Source: Glaciecola sp. UBA2563 (lineage in GTDB: Bacteria; Pseudomonadota; Gammaproteobacteria; Enterobacterales; Alteromonadaceae). Taken from it: DNA of 39,640 nucleotides. The stretch lies in assembly GCA_002340325.1 (NCBI GenBank), contig DDLV01000063.1, positions 1 through 39,640 of the forward strand, read 5' to 3'. The position numbers and the translations under genes were made by a program. Shown here one piece after another: positions 25,801 to 32,661 of this stretch (position 1 is its first letter; the number at the start of each line of letters is the position of its first letter). Below the pieces are notes generated by a model. The model searched no databases. It was not told the DNA's origin and worked only from the letters and a program-made list of their open reading frames with translations.

Positions 25801-26863
25801 GCCAAATGGTATCTTGCCGGTCTTGAAATAGCTTTTGTGCACAACTATCGTCAAAACCTAGATTTACTTTTTGCAGTGTTAATTTATCCTGATTAAAAGA
25901 GTAAACCCCTGCTTCAGAGGCAACCCAGTAGTCACCCATTTTTGTTTTGAGTATGGAATAAATCGGTCCTAAATCTCGTGATGAATCAACCGGTAACTTT
26001 TTAAATGTTGAGCTATTTATATCGAACTTTAATACGCCGTTATCAGTTCCCAAAAACAGCGTCTCGTCATCAGCTACTGCGAGCTGGCGAATCTGGTTTT
26101 TCTCCCTTTCAAGATGCTGAGGAAAAGGATAAAAATGCGAGAAGGTATTCGAGTCGAAGTCTAAATAATTAAGCCCATTGTTGGTCGCCAACCAAAGGCC
26201 ATTGTTATCAACCTGATTAATGTCCCAAATACGAGAACTCGAATTCATTGATGCTTGGGTTCTTTTTTCATATCCAGTTATAAATGGGTATCGAGTGAAC
26301 TGTTTAGTTGAAGGATTAAAGCGGTTTATCCCTTTACTAAAGGTTCCAAACCATAAATTTCCCTGTTCATCCTCAAACAGAGACTGGACACGTCGCCCGC
26401 TTACAGTGTTTTTGTTATTATCAGATTTTATATATTGAACGAACCGTTGTTGGTCGTATTCGTAGTTGATAACGCCCCCACCCCAGCTTCCTATCCATAG
26501 GTCTCCTTTTGAATCGATCAGCAGATTGCCAGCATTGTTACGAGGCAGTGAGCTTGAATCATCAGGATCATTTGCAAAGGAGGTGACATGTTCTCCATCG
26601 AAGCGCAGAAGACCTTCATGCGCAGTGCCAAACCATAAAAAACCGTGTTTATCTTGTTTTATTGAGAAGATAATTGAGGTCGGGAAACCTTGATTTTGAT
26701 TGAATAACTCATGTTCAAATTCAGTTGCAAATACATTTATGCAAAACAGCATCAATGCAAGGATTGAGGATAAACCAAGTGGCGTGACAGTATTTTTTCG
26801 TTGTCTAAACAAACCAAATCCCTTTGATAACAACATATTGTCAGGTTTTTCGCCCTTAAACAA
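22859..26863 (-). CDS. Hybrid two-component sensor kinase with periplasmic beta-propeller
   Basis: This 1334-residue protein senses a periplasmic signal and passes phosphate internally. A signal/anchor segment (about 28-46) is followed by two-component-propeller (Reg_prop) repeats over about residues 50-690, with blades such as GFLWFGTAHEGLLRFDG and GDLWIGSWGGGVINY. A Y_Y_Y domain follows (about 700-790), then a membrane helix (about 795-815), HisKA with His865 in NMSHEVRTPL, HATPase_c with N, G1 and G2 boxes (NAVKFT, DTGLGI, GGSGLGL), a receiver domain with Asp1163 in LLDIQMP, and a C-terminal Hpt domain with His1283 in AHRLSGAAE. The order is that of hybrid kinases such as those controlling polysaccharide use. 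The TTG at 26863 and the ATG at 26836 are alternative starts. No output regulator is adjacent. Confidence 0.95.
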   Translation of the reverse strand: MFKGEKPDNMLLSKGFGLFRQRKNTVTPLGLSSILALMLFCINVFATEFEHELFNQNQGFPTSIIFSIKQDKHGFLWFGTAHEGLLRFDGEHVTSFANDPDDSSSLPRNNAGNLLIDSKGDLWIGSWGGGVINYEYDQQRFVQYIKSDNNKNTVSGRRVQSLFEDEQGNLWFGTFSKGINRFNPSTKQFTRYPFITGYEKRTQASMNSSSRIWDINQVDNNGLWLATNNGLNYLDFDSNTFSHFYPFPQHLEREKNQIRQLAVADDETLFLGTDNGVLKFDINSSTFKKLPVDSSRDLGPIYSILKTKMGDYWVASEAGVYSFNQDKLTLQKVNLGFDDSCAQKLFQDRQDTIWLSCEGVGVYKITRINDVVNVKHPELKSALALQPSYDGAILVGTHQNGLKKWHPKTNAIESITENNETTSEIEVHYIAQTSENEIWLANLQSAYRVNNAGERIPFEPAKEHRSGLRHIRDLSADHQDNIWISSTYAIFRINPNTLKYDYFAVEDVIESSTFVRGATMTFVDAEMNIWVTIDNQMFRFDETSSTFIKLTYAESPAERQHQNNYVHAVYQDSDNVYWLANSLGLFQVDIMTGDRQLVSSYFNDIENRVVQHISEDAQGDLWLITKEGISRLSKKSGVFHHFDNRDGLPGSRYYKNSPTKHSDGTLFFSTRDGIHYFDPNEFVAPQTTETIRLTNFDVLGSDKTFIENDVMLNGLSLLSNQTNIRFEFAALDLINASQIQYEYMLSGFDDGWVNNGSLNTAMFTNLKGGHYVFRVRARLKDNQYFTDELSIDIAIATPIWQRWWMMLVYAAIALAGFALYLRRQKLAVLKLEQQVAEKTADIALESKKLADANRFKTRFLANMSHEVRTPLTTVIGQVEAIICGEVSQQDLKKELGVIHDSSIHLLTLLNDILDLTKIEENKLQLVNAPQDLHSLLSTINTMFSMQAKAKGLSFTLEEHLPHPCIVLVDGLRLKQILINLLSNAVKFTQEGHVFFNVEMSDETLTFRVQDTGLGISDEHMPQIFESFTQGDTSIGRRFGGSGLGLHLSNQLAALMKGNISVESKLGSGSTFTFSMPMPERSPAKETKDANDAKDAEQYDLTVDTLSTEELLSGTVLLAEDHDENRRLVARLLKKMGLTVVTARDGEEALAQFSKHDPDIILLDIQMPRKDGLQAYKELKELGCTKPIIALTANAMATEVEEYFSLGFDNYIQKPIDRSLFISTISAYLEANNDQKPNRAESILGNVDMSDLVEEFKKSLPNELKAITEYVSNGNVASISSRAHRLSGAAELFGFKDLSAFASKVDNKIKTGCKDIASIKPELDILEKEIEKCCQ

Positions 26864-26928
26864 AAATTGACTGAATTCCTATTAATCCCGAGTGTACTAA
26901 ACCGTTCAAAACATTGCTACTGTGTTCA

Positions 26929-27726
26929 TTATTTGTAACTAATGTCTTTATTACCCATCGCTCTTTTTACGGCGACTTTTCGGTTATGACCAAACAGTAT
27001 TTGCCATTGATACAGTGTTTCTCGAGCAAGGATTCGGCTATCTCTTTTACTCCAGGCTTTGTGATAAAACCGCTTGAGGATCTTATTGGTGTCTGGTGAG
27101 CGTTCTTTTAATGTTGTCGCCAACTTAATCGCGGCCTGCATCGGATCTTTGTCGATTGACGTGACCAAATTATATTCGAGCGCCGCTTCCGCAGTAACTG
27201 GTTCTCCAGTCATTGCCATCAACAATGCGTGATCATTTGCGACATTTTCGATTAATGCTGGCGTCCCACCCATGTCTGGAATAATACCCCATTTTGATTC
27301 CATGATAGCAAGTGATGTTTCTGGTGAAGCAATTCTGAAATCTCCTCCAAGGGCAATCTGCATGCCACCACCCCAGCACTTACCATGGAGGACCATAATG
27401 ACTGGCACTTTTAATTTGCGCCATCCAATGCTCACAAACTGCGCCAAATTTGCATGGCCTGGCCACCACTTCCACAGTAGTTTCAAACCTGTAGATCGAT
27501 CATGCATTACGGACTTTATATCTAACCCGGTGCAGAAGTTCTCGCCCGCGCCGCTTACGATAACAACGCGGACATTTTTGTTTTTGTTTATTTGCTTGAT
27601 GGTATTTGCGATTGCGTTAAACATTGGGAAATCTAAAGCATTGTGCTTATCAGGCCTATTCAGCTTAACCATTGCAATGCTGTCTTCGAATCTTAAATCA
27701 ACGCGTTGTTCGAGTGCCACGATCAA
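26929..27726 (-). CDS. Crotonase / enoyl-CoA hydratase family protein
   Basis: This 265-residue cytoplasmic enzyme has the crotonase fold and acts on acyl-CoA thioesters. The N-terminal strand motif VKLNRPDKHNALDFPMF, the first oxyanion-hole segment GENFCTGLDIKSV and the second HGKCWGGGMQIALGGDFRIA are all present. They are followed by ESKWGIIPDMGGT, in the position where the second catalytic acid usually sits. The 'PDMGGT' form is typical of enoyl-CoA hydratases of marine gammaproteobacteria. The precise reaction is not determined. The start is a TTG at 27726 with a nearby GTG at 27720 and no clear ribosome-binding site, so the start is uncertain. It stands alone, divergent from the metallophosphoesterase gene. 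Confidence 0.85.
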   Translation of the reverse strand: MIVALEQRVDLRFEDSIAMVKLNRPDKHNALDFPMFNAIANTIKQINKNKNVRVVIVSGAGENFCTGLDIKSVMHDRSTGLKLLWKWWPGHANLAQFVSIGWRKLKVPVIMVLHGKCWGGGMQIALGGDFRIASPETSLAIMESKWGIIPDMGGTPALIENVANDHALLMAMTGEPVTAEAALEYNLVTSIDKDPMQAAIKLATTLKERSPDTNKILKRFYHKAWSKRDSRILARETLYQWQILFGHNRKVAVKRAMGNKDISYK

Positions 27727-27871
27727 ATGTCATGTAAAAGTAAAAATTGAGGTGTTCAGAGCGTAGTGTAGCGCCATAGTTTGAAATCCTTCAAGTAGAA
27801 TATGTTTAATATAAAAACGCCTGTGCTAGATTTAATGGCTATGAGTCCTTTTACCTCAATCAAAGGCCTGC

Positions 27872-28783
27872 ATGACAACACAAAATAGTGATAAACAGCC
27901 CCTATTAAATGAACCGGAAGTGATTCGAATTGCTGTGATCGGTGATCTGCATGCAGCTTGGGATCAGTATGATGTGCATTACTTTAATAACAGTAATTAC
28001 GACCTGCTTTTTTTCACCGGCGACCTTGGAAGTGGAAGTCCCGGTAATAGCTTAAACATTGCCAAGAGTCTGTCTGAACTGGTTAAACCTACACTTATAA
28101 TGCCGGGTAACAATGATGTTTCAGACGCGGCACAAATAGCCGCTGAATTTGCCCATCAAAAAGGGATGGAAAGCCTTTTTGGTATTGAGCAGAGACATCG
28201 CAGTAACAGCAAATCACCAGACGTACGATTTTGTGGTTATAGCCATGAAAGCTTGAGTTGTGCTAACACAAAAATTGCATTGATTGCAGCTCGACCCTAC
28301 AGCTTGGGCGGCCCAGATATAAGTTTTTCTGAGGAATTGGACGTAGAATTCGGAGTAAAAACACTAGCTGAATCCAAGGCATTATTAGAACAGCTAATCG
28401 TCAATGCTGAGGCTGATCACATTATTTTTCTTGCTCATAACGGTCCTTTTGGTCTTGGAGCCAATGAAAATGATATGTGGGGTTGTGACTTTAAATCTGA
28501 CGGCGGAGATTGGGGAGATACCGATTTACAACATGCCATATCGTTTGCGTTATCTATTGGAAAAAAGGTCCTGGCAGTGATTGGTGGGCATATGCACTTA
28601 AAGACTAAATCAGGCTCTTACCGGCCCTGGCTAATCGTTGATAAAGCAACGCACGTTCGATATATCAATGCTTCGTTGGTCCCGAGAATTTTCAGTAAAA
28701 CTGGCACAGTAAAACGTCATCACGTTTCCCTTGAACTTAGAGGTGCAAATTTACAAGTCAGCCAAGTGTTTGTTGAAACCTGA
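27872..28783 (+). CDS. Calcineurin-like metallophosphoesterase (TIGR04168-like)
   Basis: This 303-residue protein has the order of metal-binding motifs of a binuclear metallophosphoesterase: GDLHAAW (Asp25, His27), FFTGDLG, MPGNNDV, LAHNGPFG and GGHMHLK. It most resembles the TIGR04168 group known from cyanobacteria and plants (ARPYSLGGPDISF and GCDFKSDGGDWGDTDLQHAI are typical). The third motif, normally GNH[D/E], reads GNND here, so the histidine that assists leaving-group protonation is missing and activity may be altered. AAAGG lies 6 bases before the ATG. The substrate is unknown. Confidence 0.85.
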   Translation: MTTQNSDKQPLLNEPEVIRIAVIGDLHAAWDQYDVHYFNNSNYDLLFFTGDLGSGSPGNSLNIAKSLSELVKPTLIMPGNNDVSDAAQIAAEFAHQKGMESLFGIEQRHRSNSKSPDVRFCGYSHESLSCANTKIALIAARPYSLGGPDISFSEELDVEFGVKTLAESKALLEQLIVNAEADHIIFLAHNGPFGLGANENDMWGCDFKSDGGDWGDTDLQHAISFALSIGKKVLAVIGGHMHLKTKSGSYRPWLIVDKATHVRYINASLVPRIFSKTGTVKRHHVSLELRGANLQVSQVFVET

Positions 28784-28837
28784 ACAATAGAATTCATTTA
28801 GCAAATAAGCAGCACTAATAGCATCGTTTATCACTAG

Positions 28838-29344
28838 TTAGCGCTCATTAAGCAACACGCGTGCTCGTTTATCAGAAATACCGAACCACTCTGCGATAAC
28901 ACAAAGTGTGTCCATCTCTTCGGTAGCTACGGTGTCATCAGCCAATGCTACAGCAGCGGCTAGTCTGAAAGCCGCCTCTCGATCCTGTTTATCAGCGGAC
29001 ATATGATTTCCAATTATTTGCAAACGCGAATGAGGATCTATCGTTGTTAATCTTGCGGTAAAACGCTCTAACATCATTTCAAAATCTGCTTGACGCAAAA
29101 GTCCATTAGTAAGCAAATCCATAGCATTTTTGATTGCTAAGCATTCTCTCTTTTCTGCGCCGCCATCAGCCATCATCATTAAAAACATTGTTTCCAAGAA
29201 GGGTTCTATCCGAGCCATTGATGCGATCGCTTGGCCAGTTTGATTTGATTTTTTGCCACTGTTTTCATCGATTGATTCCAAGCGTTGCTTTTGCTCTAGC
29301 AGCTTGTCTTTTATTTGTCGTATTCTTGAAGTATCAATGTTCAT
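28838..29344 (-). CDS. TerB-fold (tellurite-resistance-like) protein
   Basis: This 168-residue soluble protein has an N-terminal charged helix (about 1-40) and then the TerB-like bundle: FLETMFLMMMADGGAEKRECLAIKNAM (about 48-75), and a second half AFRLAAAVALADDTVATEEMDTLCVIAEWFGI (about 122-155). The 'AxADG...E' and 'ALADDTVATEE' turns are the acidic metal-binding-like loops of this fold. Related proteins are linked to tellurite resistance or to membrane and phage stress, but single-domain forms have no defined role. It converges with the metallophosphoesterase gene and lies downstream of the multi-domain methyltransferase gene. Confidence 0.78.
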   Translation of the reverse strand: MNIDTSRIRQIKDKLLEQKQRLESIDENSGKKSNQTGQAIASMARIEPFLETMFLMMMADGGAEKRECLAIKNAMDLLTNGLLRQADFEMMLERFTARLTTIDPHSRLQIIGNHMSADKQDREAAFRLAAAVALADDTVATEEMDTLCVIAEWFGISDKRARVLLNER

Positions 29345-29405
29345 GATTAATTCGCATCAATTTGTAAGTATATTTCCTTTGCGACAAGTTCCAACTAACA
29401 TCAGC

Positions 29406-30794
29406 CTATTTAAGGTTGAGCGCTTTCATGTAAAACGTTTTGAACATTGAAACGGTTTCTTGCTCATCCATGTTTTTCTTTCTTGCGAATCGTCGAGCCA
29501 TTTGAGATAGTGAGTGCTTACCATCATTTAAAGACAATATTTCATTATATGTTTTGTAAGAAAAGGCCGTATTTTTGATGTCGTTGGATAGCGGCACATT
29601 GACCGAAGTGTCTAGTATCCACTCTGGCAAATGTTGCAAGCCACCGTCGGCTTTCACATCCGATACTTTTTTCGCTCGCCAGCACCAAATATTCTCCATC
29701 CGCCAGCCTGCGTTATAGGGGGATTTCAAATAGGGCATCTCTTTTTGTTCAAGACGTTCAATCTTAAAACCACAAGCTTCTGCAATCGCTTCCATTTCTC
29801 CAATTGCATAGCATAGAGAGTCTCGCCCTTGACTAAATACAAGGCTGCCAAAATTAACCCAATAACCTCCGATATCTAAATAATGATTCAATGAACGCAG
29901 AAATATTTTCAATTCAAAAGGCTGTATATCGATTAACCACGGTGTAACTATGACATCCATACTTTTCGCTTTGATTGCCGGTTTTGCAGCGTCTGAAAAC
30001 AATAAATAAAGGTTTTCTGGTTTGTGTTCCATGCGTGGAATTTTGTGGTGAATAGCCACATTATCAGCTGCTTTGGGTTGCATGGGAAATTCCACTATCT
30101 CAAGGCCACTTTCGTGGAGAATACGCTGTGCAGAAAAAAGCAGCATGGGATTTATGTCATTGGCAACGGTCATTGAAGGCGTTAAATTGATGTGCAAATC
30201 ATACGCTAATCGGCAGGCACCAGCCCCAACGATAAGAAGTTTGTCAGTGTCTTTTTTTTCTAATGTATCGATAATCAAATTACAACTGAGTTCATTCTCT
30301 TCTTCACCCCAGACCCAATCGCGATAGAGATTCGCTTCATAGCTGAGTAAGTTCTGAGTATTAGGTGCGCGATCACTTAATGCATCGTAGATGGGTTTAC
30401 TCGCGACTTTAGTTGTCACAATTGGAGATATTAAATCAGTGACCTGCTCAAGGAATGCGCGTTTACCATCTAACACGCGATTAAGTCGGTCATGGGTTAT
30501 GGTATCAGCTTGAGATAAGTCATTCTCCAGTGCATCAATTTCTGCCGTAATCACTTTGTAAAAATGGTTGAGCTTAACACTCCAGTCAACCATCGAATGG
30601 AGAGGATTTGGGTGTAACCAAGGAATGCCATTCATCAGTGGGTAATGTTCATGTGATGTTGATGACACTAACTGATTGTCTTGAAACGCTAGACTTTCTC
30701 CCGTTTTAGGGCATTGCAGGATGTCAATGAAATTAGGATCGGGCATTTTACATAACATGTCATTGTCGTTAATGTGGATATCGGCAAACTGCAT
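29406..30794 (-). CDS. Multi-domain SAM methyltransferase (Trm112-like, N2227-like, PqqD-like)
   Basis: This 462-residue protein has three parts. The N-terminal 60 residues resemble a Trm112 domain (DILQCPKTGESLAF...YPLMNGIPWL). Residues about 140-375 form a Rossmann methyltransferase with motif I LIVGAGACRLAYDL (about 190-203), the acidic motif II ANDINPM, and a segment GGYWVNFGSLVFS that matches the N2227/carnosine N-methyltransferase family (YWVNFGPL-type). The last 75 residues (YNEILSLNDGKHSLSQMARRFARKK) look like a PqqD-type recognition domain. This suggests methylation of a small molecule or peptide carried by a partner, which is inference. Alternative starts at the internal ATG codons 30758 and 30746 would shorten only the leader. 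Confidence 0.75.
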   Translation of the reverse strand: MQFADIHINDNDMLCKMPDPNFIDILQCPKTGESLAFQDNQLVSSTSHEHYPLMNGIPWLHPNPLHSMVDWSVKLNHFYKVITAEIDALENDLSQADTITHDRLNRVLDGKRAFLEQVTDLISPIVTTKVASKPIYDALSDRAPNTQNLLSYEANLYRDWVWGEEENELSCNLIIDTLEKKDTDKLLIVGAGACRLAYDLHINLTPSMTVANDINPMLLFSAQRILHESGLEIVEFPMQPKAADNVAIHHKIPRMEHKPENLYLLFSDAAKPAIKAKSMDVIVTPWLIDIQPFELKIFLRSLNHYLDIGGYWVNFGSLVFSQGRDSLCYAIGEMEAIAEACGFKIERLEQKEMPYLKSPYNAGWRMENIWCWRAKKVSDVKADGGLQHLPEWILDTSVNVPLSNDIKNTAFSYKTYNEILSLNDGKHSLSQMARRFARKKNMDEQETVSMFKTFYMKALNLK

Positions 30795-30849
30795 ACTTCC
30801 CGAAGTTCTTTCCCCATTGCGCAGGGGCAGTTGTTGCAGCGTGATAAAC

Positions 30850-30961
30850 CTTCCTAGGTGCTATAGCCGAAAATAAAGACGCTCAAGCACTTCCCTGTGG
30901 CGCTTTGCAAAAAACATCCATGTTTTTTGAAACTTTATTTTCGGCTATAGCTCCTAGGAAG
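30850..30961 (-). repeat. Structured inverted-repeat element, copy B
   Basis: The outer stem is 29 bp with a single mismatch: 30850-30878 (CTTCCTAGG...AATAAAG) pairs with 30933-30961. Read on the minus strand, CAAAAAACAT (30929-30920) pairs with ATGTTTTTTG (30917-30908) around GG, so CAT-GG-ATG again marks the tip. The word AAAGCG follows. CAC (30899-30897) pairs with GTG (30890-30888) around AGGGAA, then GAGCGT and CTTT close the element. This is the same layout as copies A and C with entirely different stem sequences. It lies between the methyltransferase gene and the Tat-exported protein gene, in the 3' region of the three-gene operon. Confidence 0.88.
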
Positions 30962-31012
30962 AATCTCGACACATTTGCAGGCTGATAAGCTTGCGCAAAG
31001 TGCAGAAGGGCG

Positions 31013-32650
31013 CTAAATACGCCCGTTCACAATCGGTTGAAACGCAGTAAGTGAATCCATCAGTGCGGCATTACCTAGGCCATGATTAGGAAGCACTTCA
31101 GACATGCGCCCCTGTTCACCGTGTAGTGCAAGATAATTAAGCACAACGGTTTCCACTAGTAGATTGACGTTGTTAGCTGCGGGTGAGGAGGCTGTCTCGA
31201 CTGAACCGTCACGTCGCATAAAGCCTATTTGCTGATGTTGGGCTTGCGTCGTTGCATCGGCACCAATCAGTTGCGGTGGGCCTCCTGGGTTGTAGACAAG
31301 GAAAAATGAACCTGCAGTAGAAGAGTTGTCTCCTGTCCACACGCCTTTTCCTCTGCCATCTATCGAATCGTCAATCATGCCATTACTTGATAGAGAGCCA
31401 TCACTGTAGACGTACATCATCAGCGGCATGCCAACGCGAGCTGCATACTCAAGGCAAGCGCCCATGCATCTGCCAGCTCTTAAATCTCTTACTTCGCCCG
31501 TTGCGCGGTTGCCCGTATGATAATCGTAACCGCCCATGGTGATGCTGCCAGCGCCTGCAAAGCCATTGATGACCAGTTTCATAACCGACGCTGTTTTTCT
31601 GAATTCTCCATCGCTGTCTAATTCTTCTTGGGTGAAAATCCCACCTGCGCCGACGATATCTGGGTCAAGAGCAGGATCTAGCGTACTAGGATCGCCAAAT
31701 CTGTCTGTAATATTGGCACTTTTAACATAGCCACATCTAACGAGATCTTTCACCACATCGTCAGAGCTGATTCCCGTGTCTACTCGATTAAGCTTCAGGT
31801 CGCTGATGCGTTGAATGGACTCCATTACCGCAACGGAATCATCCTGACTCAACAAGCCGACTAAATCTCCTGTGTCGACCAAACCTGTCACATCTGAGGG
31901 CCTGTCTATTTTTGTCGGCCGCTTGCTTTCGTCGATCATGGCAAAAGGCGCAAGCGAGTTAGCGCCAGAGTCAGAGCTTCTTGATCCTATCAACGTCAAA
32001 AGCGAACCGTCTGCACCTGCCTTATTAATGCCATACAACGGACTATGCGGATTGTTGCCTGTATCATTTTCAGATCTCGCCGGGATCACTGCGCCATTTA
32101 TATTGGCGCGATTAGTAACGGATACCTTTTCTAACATACCTCTTAAAAACGCACTGTCTGAGTGAAAAGCCAATCCAAGTTCTTGGTTGATAAAATCCGA
32201 CAGACCAGTTTCGGGGTTGGCGACCGAAGGTACCATATCTCCAGGCAACCCTTGGCGTGAGTACCCTTGCGTGCTGATAAAGTCAAGTTGACCACCTCGA
32301 CCACCAATTAATACATTCGAACCTGCCATATTTGCGCCACCGGCTAAATCAAAGGTGATAAATGGAATTTTTCCAGCGCCAAGCGTATCGATTCCGCAGG
32401 TCTGCTTCAATGCTTCAAGATCCGGTGATAGCGCAGCGCCTGCCTTTCTCGGGTTGGCAAATAAACCAAGTGCAGAAGTCCCCATAACCACACCAGCGCC
32501 AGCACAAAACCCTTGCGATATAAATTCCCTTCGTGTCAACGGCTTTCCATGACCTTCCAGAATCAAGGGTTGATCTTTATCATGCACCTTTGGAATACTT
32601 GGTTTGCGCGCCTTATTAAATGATGAGGCAAAACTATACGTCTTTTTCAT
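31013..32650 (-). CDS. Tat-exported DUF1501-like protein
   Basis: This protein of about 545 residues carries a twin-arginine signal, LTRREFISQGFCAGAG, about 40-60 residues in, so it is probably exported folded, with a cofactor or partner. I prefer the ATG at 32650, because AGGAG sits 8 bases upstream and overlaps the stop codon of the previous gene, which implies translational coupling; the GTG at 32659 has no spacer. The rest includes GGANMAGSNVLIGGRGGQLDF and GYDYHTGNRATGEVRDLRAGRCMGACLEYA, features that resemble the DUF1501 (alkaline-phosphatase-superfamily-like) proteins that travel with cytochrome-type DUF15xx proteins in Planctomycetes and marine bacteria. It is the last gene of a three-gene operon. 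Function unknown. Confidence 0.72.
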   Translation of the reverse strand: MKKTYSFASSFNKARKPSIPKVHDKDQPLILEGHGKPLTRREFISQGFCAGAGVVMGTSALGLFANPRKAGAALSPDLEALKQTCGIDTLGAGKIPFITFDLAGGANMAGSNVLIGGRGGQLDFISTQGYSRQGLPGDMVPSVANPETGLSDFINQELGLAFHSDSAFLRGMLEKVSVTNRANINGAVIPARSENDTGNNPHSPLYGINKAGADGSLLTLIGSRSSDSGANSLAPFAMIDESKRPTKIDRPSDVTGLVDTGDLVGLLSQDDSVAVMESIQRISDLKLNRVDTGISSDDVVKDLVRCGYVKSANITDRFGDPSTLDPALDPDIVGAGGIFTQEELDSDGEFRKTASVMKLVINGFAGAGSITMGGYDYHTGNRATGEVRDLRAGRCMGACLEYAARVGMPLMMYVYSDGSLSSNGMIDDSIDGRGKGVWTGDNSSTAGSFFLVYNPGGPPQLIGADATTQAQHQQIGFMRRDGSVETASSPAANNVNLLVETVVLNYLALHGEQGRMSEVLPNHGLGNAALMDSLTAFQPIVNGRI

Positions 32651-32661
32651 TTTTCTCACTC

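Noticed and set aside
28838..29344. TerB-fold protein considered as part of a ter stress/phage-defence cluster.
   Set aside because: No other ter genes or defence genes are nearby; a lone TerB-like protein does not support that reading.
30850..30961. Copy B considered as an ordinary rho-independent terminator.
   Set aside because: A 29-bp outer stem enclosing two further hairpins and lacking a T-tract is far larger than a normal terminator, and its core is shared with two other loci.
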